Assembly (NCBI GenBank): GCA_027922465.2
Contig: BQMF02000281.1
Location: 248,001 to 312,000 of the forward strand
Length of the DNA stretch: 64,000 bases
Direction of reading: 5' to 3'
Source of the DNA: Turritopsis dohrnii
Taxonomy: Eukaryota; Cnidaria; Hydrozoa; Anthoathecata; Oceaniidae
This document shows positions 10,962-21,460 of this stretch, piece by piece. The stretch's first letter is position 1. The number at the start of each line of letters is the position of its first letter. The notes under the pieces are model-generated. The model was given only the letters and a program-made list of their open reading frames with translations, was not told the origin of the DNA and ran no database searches. The translations under genes were made by a program, and so were the position numbers.

Positions 10962-11824
10962 CGATGAGGGGGCCATCATGGAAATAAGACGATGTAACAT
11001 GTATCGGTAATCGCCTGCGCTTCAAAATTAAACTTTGATCGGAATCAGTTAGGATCTATGTAATAGTGGTGAACTTTCCGCGGCGGTTTTCAAGTACTGA
11101 ACTGTCCATTTCTTTCAAAATAATTTCCAAGGGTTATGAAATATGAAATGGGCACAGTTTTTTTATACAATACATCCAGCTAAAACTCACTTAATATTTG
11201 TATACATAGTAGTAAATATTTAAATGAAATACATCTGATGCGCCGTGTGTCAAGTGTAGAGTGAATGAAAAAGAAGAGAAAGGAAGAATTACTAATTTCT
11301 TTTTTGCCTACATTAAATGAAATTTTGCATGTCCTTCTTCCAATAACAAGTTGTCTGGTTCAGTTAAGCTAGCAATTCCTTTCAATAGCAATGTAGCTAT
11401 CTTCCTTCTTCAATTACAACACTTAATTATTATAATCTTTTTTGAGATGGATGATGACAATCGAATCAAGCATTATAATTTATATATAAACCTTATTTTA
11501 TGTTATTTAATACCAATATGGTTGAAATAAAAAACTGCTTCCTTGCCATCCTTGATGATAGCTCGTAACTGCATAAAAGCTAAGGATAGTGTTGTAAATG
11601 CTTAAACTTATTTTCGCATTTAAACTCTTTTGCAACACTAATTCTGTCCAAAAAGTTGAAAAAAAAGGAAAACAATTAAAAACACCATCTAATGAAATGC
11701 AGACAGACATGTTGTGGGTAACAGGATCTAATACAAAAGGTTTATATAAAAATTTATTTCATAAGTTATGAATTTTATATACTTCAAGAATGCAAACCAT
11801 AATTTTACTCTGGTGTGATGGCTA
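10962..11824. other. Intergenic between RPL8 and a MITE
   Basis: This is upstream sequence of RPL8 and probably holds its promoter. No TATA box is obvious near the inferred start. Nothing else is recognised. The small open frame at 11507-11710 has no support. Confidence 0.4.
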
Positions 11825-12426
11825 CCTAACTCCATTTATTTTTGCGCCCCTTTTATTTTTGTGCAGCCCATCTATGCAAAAATGAAAGGATGCACAAAAA
11901 GGCCTATTTTCACGTACTTAGATGTGCAAAAATTAAAGGATGCATGATAGTGAAATTGCTGTGTAAACCTTTATTCAGACTTTGTAGAATGATAACAATC
12001 AAAGTCAAAAAGTCCCGCTTTATATGTGGACAAGAAACAATTGACATGAAAACACTGCATCATCAATAGTAATTACGTTTTGTGTTTCCGGTATAACTTA
12101 CGTGTTGTCTATATCCTGGGTTTTTGGTATCATTTGGTTTGCGTTATGGTACAGTTTAAAAGACAAATACAAAGACAAATTATCTTTTTTATTTTATTTG
12201 ATTCCACAATTGAATGAAACAATAACACTAAGTTTCAAACTTTTTGATAAAAAATGAGAACCTTAAAAGTAGATGAATTTTGAGACTTAAGGCCTGAAAT
12301 AATAAGAGAGACAAATTTTCTTTGACAGGTGCGGAAAAAAAACATTTTTGAGGGACGCGCAAAAATTTGAGACATGAAAATATGAGGGAACAAAAATATG
12401 TGACTTGAAAATAAATGGAATTAAGG
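11825..12426. mobile_element. MITE of about 600 bp with TA-flanked ends
   Basis: The left end CCTAACTCCATTTATTTT and the reverse complement of the right end CCTTAATTCCATTTATTTT form an inverted pair of about 20 bp, each flanked by TA (11823-11824 and 12427-12428). Inside each end, short boxes of the type TTTTTGCGC and ATTTTTGTGC repeat. There is no transposase frame. Confidence 0.6.
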
Positions 12427-12428
12427 TA

Positions 12429-13119
12429 CTTTTCAGTGCGGTTGAATATATAATAGATATTTTAAGAAAGTTTTCCTTCTCTTTTCTTTTGTAAACCATG
12501 AAGTTTATCCTGAATCGATGCATTTCGTAAAATTATATACAAAGTTATAACTGGAATGCTTCAAATCAATGCTTCAAATCTTACACTTCAGTTTTTGTCA
12601 TTCTAATGGATTTTATTGACTGTCATTTTTAGTTAAACTATATATCTAACTTTCTCTATGATTTTATTTGTATTCTGGCTTACTGGGAAAGGGTTGGATT
12701 TACTGTTCTTGATAATTTTGTAATGGTAAATATCGCAGCCTATAATAGCCTAAGGTTGTATAGTTTCGAAATAGCTTTTGTATATGGGAGTCTTGGGTTC
12801 ACTTGGCAAGGCATTTTACATACAATCTTAGGATGATAACTGATAGTGCTTCAAATGCAATGTGCCATGCATCAAATAATCATAATATAACCTATAGCTG
12901 TTGTCAGTCTGGCAGTTGGAAGTGTGTCCCTTAAAATGTGAAGTCACATTCCCAATAGAGACTCATGGGCTTTAACTCTGCCATTGCTCTGGCCTTGGTT
13001 GGATAAATTTAAAAAAAGTATAAAGAGCTGAAAAGAAGAAAGAATGTTTGATTTGATTAATAACATGTAAATCTGAAGTATGCTAAGCTGGATGATTTAA
13101 CTTGAATCATGTGATGTCC
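12429..13119. other. Upstream region of TBL1
   Basis: AT-rich with no coding signal. An acceptor-like site at 13152 (TTTACATAG) could end a 5' UTR intron of the TBL1 gene, but the first exon was not located. Confidence 0.35.
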
Positions 13120-13219
13120 TTTGTCTCATATTCTGTTATTTGTTTACATAGTTTGCTTTAAAGTATGTGGAGGAATACTTAAGCACTATGACAAAAGAAA
13201 GAGCTGTTGCCATAACAAC

Positions 13220-16200
13220 ATGAGTATTATGAGTGATGAAGTAAATTACCTGATCTATCGCTACCTTCAAGAATCTGGCTACCATCACTCAGCGTATTCT
13301 TTTGGTTTGGAGAGTCATGTATCACAATCAAATATAAATGGTTCGTTAGTGCCTCCTGGTGCCTTGATTAATATTCTTCAGAAAGGCATTCAATTCATTG
13401 AAGGAGAACTGTGCATTAACGATGTAAGCAACCGAAGTCAATTTTTTTTTTATAATGCATCTGACGACAGTTATGTTTCAGTTGTTAATGTCACCATGAC
13501 GACAGTTATGTTTCAGTTGTTCATGTCACCATGACGACAGTTATGTTTCAGTTGTTCATGTCATCTAGGATGGCAACTTAAATGAAAATTTGGAGACCTT
13601 GGGAAGTATCCCATTAATTGATGCAGTTATTCCAGAAGCACTTGCTGAGAGGGCAGCTACAATTTACAGACTTGTTTCACAAAAGACTGAGCTCAACAAA
13701 AAGTTGTTGTCAACGAATCACTTTCTTCAACAGAGTCAGAATGCTGAAGGCGTGACCTTATTGCATGGTCATAAATCTGAAGTAAGTTGTTTTTACGTGA
13801 ATGCTTTTTATGACTTCACTGTCAAAAATATGCATTCCAAAAAACAAGTTTCACATACTGTCTTGAGTATTGTTTTTTTCTTCTTCAAGGTTTTCAGTTG
13901 TTCTTGGCATCCATCATCGAAATATCTTGCGACTGGGTATATCTAATATAATCTTGTGTAATTAATGAAGCATGTCAATTGAATTACTGGTAGCAGTACA
14001 TGCTCCAAAGACCTTTTTAACTAATAATTCATCGGTTCTTGAAGCCCTATATTGCAACTATGCTGTGCATTTCTTCTTTAGTGCTGCAGATGGTATTGTC
14101 GGAGTTTGGTCTGTGGATGGAGATAACTTTAAAATGTTAGAACTGAACCATGGTAATAAATCGAAAGAATCATCAGACATCACCAGTATTGCGTGGCATG
14201 TAAGGAAATGTTGCATTTTGATAACTCAGTAAAGTTTTGGAGAAAGTAAAATGCTTATTTGGCAGAAATGTTATGTGAATGCAAGGATGTCAGTTCAGAC
14301 CTGATTATTTTCTTTTCGTTTTTATTTTTCTATGTTTGTCAGATTTTCAAGGTAAGTTCTGATTTGCTTTCCATGTATTCATGTATGAATAGTTTTGTAT
14401 TCATTTACCAAGATGTCTCTTGAAATCTTTTTTTGAAATTATTTACTGTTAAATTACTAAGATCTGTCCTAAAGTTTTGTAAACTTGAAATTGCCAGAAT
14501 ATTTATGTTATGTTACTGGAATGATTGTATTCAAAACATATGTACCGACACTGAGTTATTGTTCATTAATAGCCTGATGGTCAAATTCTCGCCACGGCAT
14601 CAGCATTTGATAATGCAGTACGTATATGGGATAAAACAGGTAAAATTATTTTCATTTTCTCTTTGAAGTGACACTTCAAATTGGTAAATTGGTAAATCTT
14701 GGGAATTTTGATTTTGTCAGCGAAACTATTTCTTATGATCTGTTCTGATTGTTAGGCTTGTTAGTCACATCATTGGTTGGTCACAAAGAACTGGTACTGT
14801 CTTTAAAGTGGAACAAAAATGGGTCTTTACTTTTAAGTGGTGGACTCGACAAGGTAAGAGTACTTACCAAACAAGGAAAATTAAGTTTTGTAAACTTTAG
14901 ATCAACTTGGAGTAAGTTTGTGTATTTAATATTTCAAAGGCTTTCCAAACTGAAACTTATTCAATGAATGAGGGAGATACAAATGAAAACAAAAGCAGTG
15001 CACGTTAGAGAAGATTAAAGGAGATTAAGAAGTTTGTCGTAGGATGGATGGTGCACCAGTATTAAGAATTTGTGTGAAATTTGTTTGCATTCTTTCAGAC
15101 TAAAATCATTCCTATTTCAGAAATGTATTGTTTGGAAGTCCGACAATTGGAAACTACTTCAAGAATTTGAATGTCATTCAGGTATACTTTTGTTTTCAAA
15201 ATATGCGTTACTTAACCATCAAGATGTATTAATCAATCAATGCTTTGATGGCGATGATCATCTTTTAGGATCAGTTGTGGAGGCTGATTGGCAAAATAAT
15301 GAATGTTTTTCCAGTTGTTCTGTTGATGGTAGTATATGCATTTGTAAAGTTGATTGTAAGGATCCAATCAAAAGATTAGCAGGCCACACCGTAAGTTGTT
15401 TTGTATCTGTTTTAGAACATTATGCACAGTCTTTTGATTATATGAATAGATTGCCAGTACCTGATTTTTCATGGTTATGATTTTTAATGAAAGTAGGCTA
15501 TTAGAATACAGTTTAGAAATGGAATAGCAGCTCACGTGTATCTGTACAACCTTACTTGTTGAAAGGCGGAATAGGTTGGGATATTTAACGTTTGATTTTC
15601 ATGATGCTTTAGGATGTGGTCAATTGCATTCACTGGGATCCTTCTGGCAATGTGTTGGCTTCATGTGCTGATGATAAACTTGTGAAGGCGAGGAATATGA
15701 TATTGTTTTTACAATCTCATGCGTTTAGAATTAGTCATTCTGCGGGTGAAAAGATAATCCATTTTGGAAAATGAAATAACTAATTTTTTTTTCAGCTATG
15801 GTATTTTAAAGAAAACAAAGATGTAGATTTATCTGGTCATAAAAAAGAAGTGACGCAAGTTCGATGGAGTTCAACCAAGTTTCTGGCAAGGTGTTTATTC
15901 ACTTCTATTTCAATTCTAAAAGTTGTTGTCTTGGTGATAATAATTTCTTGTTCTGTATTTTATAACCACTGATGTAACTGCTAACAATAAATTGTTGTCG
16001 TTGTTTTAGTGCGAGTTATGACGCGACAGTGCGCGTGTGGGATGCTGATAGCGCCGTTTGTTTACACAGTTTCACGCAACATGTTGAGCCAGTTAATTCG
16101 ATATCATTTCACCCTAGTGGTAGCTATCTAGTATCAGCATCTTTAGATGGGTTTGTAAATATTTGGAATATACAAGTGAGTATACAACAGCTGTTTCGTC

Positions 16201-16640
16201 TAAATTCCTTACATATGAAATCTTTCTGTAGTTTTCTGAAGTCTTGTGCATTCGTTCGTGTCAGGTTTTGAATTGTCTTCTAAGAGTATCTTGTTTGATT
16301 TAGAATGGAACATGTCTTTTATCACGACGTAGCTCAGCTGGTGTGTTCGAAGCAAGTTGGAGCCCGAACGGATGGTTCATATGTGTTTGTTTAGCTGAAA
16401 AAGTAGTGAGTAGTTATCCCTCTTTGTTTCACTATGAAGATAATCAACTTTTAAAGAGAGAACTGAATATGCTGATGTCAGCAATGCAAATCTCTCATTC
16501 CCACGCAGGAAACTGGTCTTTATAAGAGTTCACTATAAGAACTGTGTTGATTTCTAATTCAATGCTGTAAGTTGGAATAAATTTCTTTTCTTTTCTTTAA
16601 GGTTAAATTATATGACGTCCGCAAGGTTTTTGATAGTTAA
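13220..16640 (+). CDS. TBL1XR1: TBL1/TBL1XR1-like LisH-WD40 corepressor subunit
   Basis: This is the orthologue of transducin beta-like 1, the WD40 exchange factor of NCoR/SMRT-HDAC3 corepressor complexes in the nucleus. There are 13 coding exons: 13220-13423, 13569-13781, 13890-13936, 14082-14199, 14573-14639, 14756-14853, 15121-15181, 15269-15390, 15613-15687, 15796-15890, 16010-16175, 16304-16405 and 16602-16640 (TAA). They give 468 aa, against about 514 in human TBL1XR1. The N-terminal LisH ([20 protein letters not shown], then [18 protein letters not shown]) is nearly identical to vertebrate TBL1. WD repeats start near residue 131; blades include [26 protein letters not shown] and [18 protein letters not shown]. 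The linker between LisH and blades is short and lacks the vertebrate Ala-rich stretch. I chose the ATG at 13220 by alignment; an upstream in-frame ATG at 13121 probably reads the 5' UTR. Intron 9 is GC-AG. TBL1X and TBL1XR1 cannot be separated here. Confidence 0.93.
13461..13566. repeat. 35-bp tandem repeat, three copies, in TBL1 intron 1
   Basis: GACGACAGTTATGTTTCAGT starts at 13463, 13498 and 13533. The last copy runs into the polypyrimidine-poor acceptor CATCTAG of exon 2 (exon starts 13569). Each copy carries a TTTCAG that looks like an acceptor. Confidence 0.9.
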
Positions 16641-17560
16641 CGATTTTAGAATTTTAACTCAAAGTATATGGTGTGTATTATATACACAACCTTTTTAATA
16701 ACTTGCATGTTGTTATTCCGCCACCCGCTGGTCGTCTTCGTCGTGGTTCTGTAAGTCGCCTCAATTTCAAGGGAATTTTGAATTGATCTTCTCATTGGAT
16801 AACTTTCAGCCTCGATTTCAAGGGAATTCTGAATTGATCTTCTCATTGGATAACTTTGAAATTACTAACGTTCGGATTCAATTGTTTTATATATTTATAA
16901 AAGACAACAATACATTTTGTGAACACAATACGTGAGATTTTTCATTTTGTAATTAGAATAAACATTTTTTACGTGAGTTTCATTCGATGATGAATAACGT
17001 GGAGCTTCTACGTCATGTTCTCCTGTCAGTTTTTTTTGTTCGTGGTCACGTGACAGAAACCTTCGATATTTCGAATTGTTCAACTGATTCCTCATTTTGA
17101 TTGTTCCACCAATCAGTGTACGTTCTTTTGAAGTTGAGATTTATGAGAGTGTTGCACTCCACCTCTGGTCTTCCATATATAGGTAAGGTTAGAGGAATAT
17201 TATTCTGACGAAAAGTTAAAAGTCTCTTAAGTTGTACGTGTTTATGCCAGTGTGGGCGAAATTGTAAATTTCGAAATTCAGTTCTTTAGGTCTAAAAATG
17301 TAACCTATTAGAAAACTGAAATGATATTCTGGTAGGAGATATATTTCATGACCCTTAAAAGTATGCCATGCTTTGATGGACCCTTTTAGGATCACATATT
17401 CCATGAAATTGACTTTTCTAAATCATTGATTTGAAATAATTCAGAATTTGCAAATAAGTTAAAAAGCAATACAATGCTTTTAGATGTCTGAATTTTCTAA
17501 AACCACTTCCAGGAGCACTTTTCGATTAATTATTTCAACAGAATTTGCGATCAAGTCTAA
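16641..17560. other. 3' flank of TBL1 and spacer
   Basis: Holds a probable TBL1 poly(A) signal AATAAA at 16957-16962 and the 51-bp tandem duplication listed separately. Short minus-strand frames here are not supported as genes. Confidence 0.4.
16761..16857. repeat. 51-bp tandem duplication
   Basis: TC(A/G)ATTTCAAGGGAATT starts at 16761 and 16812. The copies continue through GAATTGATCTTCTCATTGGA. Because 51 is a multiple of three, a minus-strand frame reads the same 17-residue peptide twice (MRRSIQNSLEIEA). No other evidence supports a protein. Confidence 0.85.
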
Positions 17561-17650
17561 ACTAGCATGTAGCTTTAGCTAAAAATGCCCCCGCGCTCAA
17601 GCTTTCCCATTTTTACACACAGCAAGCTATCCATTAAAAAAGGAAAAGTT
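17561..17650 (-). repeat. Dispersed repeat copy 2 (TAGCTTGCTGTGTGT type)
   Basis: Reverse-complement match to 4890-4983, including CATGTAGCTTTAGCTAAAAA and ACACACAGCAAGCTAT. The match continues to the TTTTCC block near 17645. The Tigger-like element present beside copy 1 is absent here, so this copy shows the empty site. Confidence 0.7.
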
Positions 17651-17827
17651 ATAATCTGGAAAATGATAAAACTTTGGTTTACATAATTTAGAGCTTAAAA
17701 GATTCACAATTCCATGTTCAAAACCTTTGTTTTTCTTTTTTCTTGAAATATCTCATCCCCTGAGGCCCCAATAAGTCTAAGTTTTCTATCAAAATCATAT
17801 CAGAACCCTGCTAATATCTAAGGGGAG

Positions 17828-18056
17828 GTGACACAGGGACGTAGCAAGACAAGGGCTGAATAAATCTGTATTACCAAAGAGGCCCCACCATGGTTGCGGC
17901 CGCTGCGCCAAAAAATTTTGAAAAATACTCCTCTAGATTGCCTATAAAAGCACTCAAAATCTATAATTTCAACATGATTTTCAATTTTTAGGCAAAAACA
18001 AATTCCTCATAATTGACAAAAAAGTTGGGGGCACCCCTAATTCTACGTCTTTGTAA
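17828..18056 (-). mobile_element. MITE with CAGGGGCGTAGC-type end, copy 1
   Basis: Starts CAGGGACGTAGCAAGACA and ends TTCTACGTCTTTG. It matches 41711-41972 in reverse orientation over most of its length, including GAGGCCCCACCATGGTTG and the TTTTTAGGCAAAAACAAATT block. The CAGGGGCGTAGC start is a common terminal motif of hAT/CACTA-like elements. Superfamily is not settled. Confidence 0.65.
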
Positions 18057-18738
18057 CAATTCTCCTATGTAAGTGTAGCTTGTAATATTTTTTCAATACT
18101 TCAGAAGCAATTAAATGTATCGATATTTTAAGCTGTTCAACTTCTTATGGAATAATGTGATCCTAGGATGCTTCATATGGTATAAACATTTTTCATGTTT
18201 TGTCTGAATTTGGTTTTCGGATTGCTTTTGCAGACGTGGAAGGATTTGATATTCAAGGCAACTATTTCTTGTAAAATTTTGGAATATTTGATCCAAAAGA
18301 GCTCTATAATAATTTTTAACCAGCTTGGTAGTTACATAAAAAACTTAGCCATCCCTGTGTTAAATTTGGCTTGGAGAGCATTTCAGCATCGAAAGTTATG
18401 AGCGTTGGAATTTTCTATCAATTCAAATTTTCTATTTTTTTTAATCCTAAAGTGCTCCTGACTTTCCAAGCAAATATCTTGCCACCAGTTGGTGCTTAGA
18501 ATTCCAGAAAAACGAAAATTTTCAATCCTATCCACGAAGTTTGTGTTTTTGATATGCCTTTGTTATTGGATAAAAGAAATAATTTGACTGGAAAGAAATG
18601 TTCAGAAATTGACAATTTTGCCCACTTATACACTGACTGTCTTGTTGGTTAAAATTTACTTGAAGGAAATCAAAAATTTTCACCACTATCGATGAAGATG
18701 GGATATTGGTACAAACAATTTTCTTCCCGAGGAGCATG
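18057..18738. other. AT-rich spacer, nothing recognised
   Basis: Overlapping short frames on both strands show no domain and no splice context. Confidence 0.4.
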
Positions 18739-19163
18739 CCGTATTTCCTCTAATAAACGCCGCGGCGTTTATTACAAATTCAAGGTTTTCGGTGCGGCGT
18801 TTAATAGAGGGAGGCGTTCATTAGCGGGCGACGTTTATTACAAAGTGAAAAATTGGACAGAAGCAAACTAAAACAATAATGTTTCCTTATCCTTAAAAAG
18901 GTTACAAAAGATTGAGTGAAAATGTTTTACACAAAAGATATGTTCACGAAAATGTCAAAGAAGAGCAATACTGTCGCCCGTTGTCTTGTATGAGAGGAAA
19001 GCTTTTTCATAATTCTTGTTTAACCTGTTTTCTAATAAACACCGCTTTTCAAGATGCGGCGTTTAATAGAGAGAGGCGTTTATTAGAGTGCGGCGTTTAG
19101 TACAAACGTTCGGCTATAAGTGCGGCGTTTAATAGAGGGCGGCGTTTATCAGAGAAAATATGG
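18739..19163. mobile_element. MITE built from GGCGTTTATTA boxes
   Basis: The ends CCGTATTTCCTCTAATAAAC and (reverse complement) CCATATTTTCTCTGATAAAC are terminal inverted repeats of about 25 bp. Inside both ends there are many direct and inverted copies of GCGGCGTTTAATAGAG and GGCGTTTATTAG. There is no transposase. A one-ended relative lies at 46277-46385. Confidence 0.7.
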
Positions 19164-19703
19164 TACTTTCGAAAAAACCGCGAAACCGCGAAAGTTTCTG
19201 ACTGTTTTTCAGATAATAAAGTAACTTGTCGAATAAAAACTAAATTTTTCTCGACAAATTTTAAGACTTACTTTTTCCCAACAAGTATTTTTCACTTTCA
19301 CATTCCATTACTGGTTCGACGTTCAGACGAAAAACCTGTGAGAAAATACACTTTCTCCTCCTATGACCATTTTGTGATTCACAGTTACTCTTTTATTCTA
19401 TTTCCTCCACATCATGCAATGCTGTAATTATTTGATGTGATGTTTACATCAGCGTACTAGGGGTGTCGTACAGAATAGAAATACGTTGAAATCAAGACAA
19501 AAAAATATCTGGAAGGTGTTGTGTGTAAAGATAAACCCTCAAAAATGATCGAATGTGAGCATTTTCAAAATTCCTTAAATCCTACTTCGTTTATTATTTC
19601 AACTTTTACTCTTAGTTTACATTTAGTTTATTTCAAAGCGGAAATTTGAAATCGGTTTGAGGTTTTACTTGATCAAAGCGACCAACCAAGAAGATGCCGA
19701 ATT

Positions 19704-19932
19704 TACTTTAAGGGCAGAAACTTTCGCGGGCAGAAACTTTCGCGTTTTTCGCGTTTTTTTGTCATTTTCGCGAAAGTTTCTGCCATTTTAAATATTTTAA
19801 GCCAAAAACGCGAAAGTTTTTTCCGCGAAATTTGTTCAAAAAACCCAAAAACGCGAAAGTTAATGTAAAAAATTTCGCGTTTTTTCCTACACGCGAAAGT
19901 TTCTGCCCGCGAAAGTTTCTGCCCTTAAAGTA
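19704..19932. mobile_element. MITE with perfect 41-bp TIRs made of GAAACTTTCGCG boxes
   Basis: 19704-19744 is the exact reverse complement of 19892-19932 and starts TACTTTAAGGGCAGAAACTT. The outer TA may be the target duplication. Each arm holds two copies of GGCAGAAACTTTCGCG, and the 150-bp core contains further inverted CGCGAAAGTT boxes. It is about 229 bp long and has no coding capacity. The perfect arms point to recent activity. Confidence 0.85.
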
Positions 19933-20115
19933 GTTCCACAATTGTCAAGAAAATCACTTTCATTTGATGCTACTATCATGGTTTGCCGGGGATAGTGTCC
20001 TTCTTCTTTCAACAATACATTTAGAACTTACACTTAAGAAGATCTTCTATCCACAAAGACGAAATGTTCTGCGTGGAGTACTATTGTTACCCTTCACGTG
20101 ATCTCAAATAAGTTA

Positions 20116-20878
20116 CTTTAGATAAACTTTCGCGAAAATTTTGCATTTTGGGAATAAGCCAAACTGAAAATTTCCGCGTACCATAAACTTTTGCGAAACG
20201 ATAACTCTAGTAATCACATGGTTGCGTGAAATTTGATTGACGTCGTCAATGGCGTTATTTTGAAATTTCCCGCTGATAATTTGTAATTTCCCGTGTTTTC
20301 TTTTTTCAACATTCGAATAGCCGATCGCACATGAAATTGACAACTTTCGAATGTTTTTATTTACGCTCTCATTCTTTCGTTCATTTTTTGAAATCTCCCG
20401 AGTGAAACGATTTATACGGGTTTTTTGTAATTTCAAGTTTGAGTTTTGTAGGCCATTTACCTGTGAAATATCTGGCATTGCAAGATATTTTCTTCATCGT
20501 TGAAACCTCGAAACATTATAGGCGTTTTAAAAAACACTGAGATTGCGGAAAAGTATTTCAAGCTTGTTAAAGAAAATCAAGGCAACCAAAGAACGAAGGA
20601 ATCCTGGGACGCTTTGTGACAATAAATACTGCTTATAAAATATCTATGACAACAAAAGATTCAAGAATAAGTGAACATAAAAAAAGTCACTGAAAAGAAA
20701 GCTAATCAAACTGATTATCTATTACATCTCGTAATGATGCTATTTACTTGCATTCAAATTGCATTTGAATTGTTAAAATGTTTTGATTTTTTTTTTCGCG
20801 CATCAGTCACGAAAGTTTTCGCGAATAGCCTTAAAATTCGGAAAAGGTTCTGTTCGCGAAAGTTTCTACACCTAAAGT
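20116..20878. mobile_element. Diverged relative of the TTTCGCG MITE family
   Basis: The left end ACTTTAGATAAACTTTCGCG and the right end (TTCGCGAAAGTTTCTACACC, then TAAAGT) mirror the 19704-19932 element but are less well preserved. The 763-bp interior contains more TTTCGCGAAA boxes at 20135, 20810 and 20855. Open frames inside have no support. Confidence 0.5.
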
Positions 20879-21460
20879 TTTCTGCTTTTGCATAATATTC
20901 ATCTACTATTCATCCACTTCGTCATGTTAACAACGTGCAAATGAATCAAGTAAAAAAATGTCGAGTTCCAACTTCAATAATATAAAGTACCTATCAAAAT
21001 TTTATAACTCAGGAAACTTCAAACTTCACTGATCATCAAGAAGGAACAGGCGAAATAACAAGAAACAACTTTTCCATTTAGGTCTGTATGTCCTACACAC
21101 AAGTGTAAAATTGCGATACTGAAAATATATTACAATTCAATGGAAAAACTCGAATACAATCTTGTATACAAGTTACAGTTGGTATAAGTATTAAAGACTT
21201 AAAGTGAGGTTGTGGCGCAAAATGATGCAGCAGACACAATGGAAAACGTTTTTTTTTTCTCGGGAAGTTCTCAAAAAGATACTATGAATAAATGAAGAAA
21301 CATATAGGAACACAACAGTGACCTTAAAATATGAGAATAAACCTTGTAAAAACATCAACACGAGGAGTAAATTGCAAGCAACCTTAGGTTTTCTGATGAG
21401 AAGTATTAGGCTGCATCAGTTTACCTTGCCACCTGCATTTCTTACAGGAGTTATACCTAG
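20879..21460. other. 3' flank of the RRM-TatD gene
   Basis: AT-rich with no gene. I found no clear AATAAA on the minus strand just after the stop at 21461. Confidence 0.4.
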
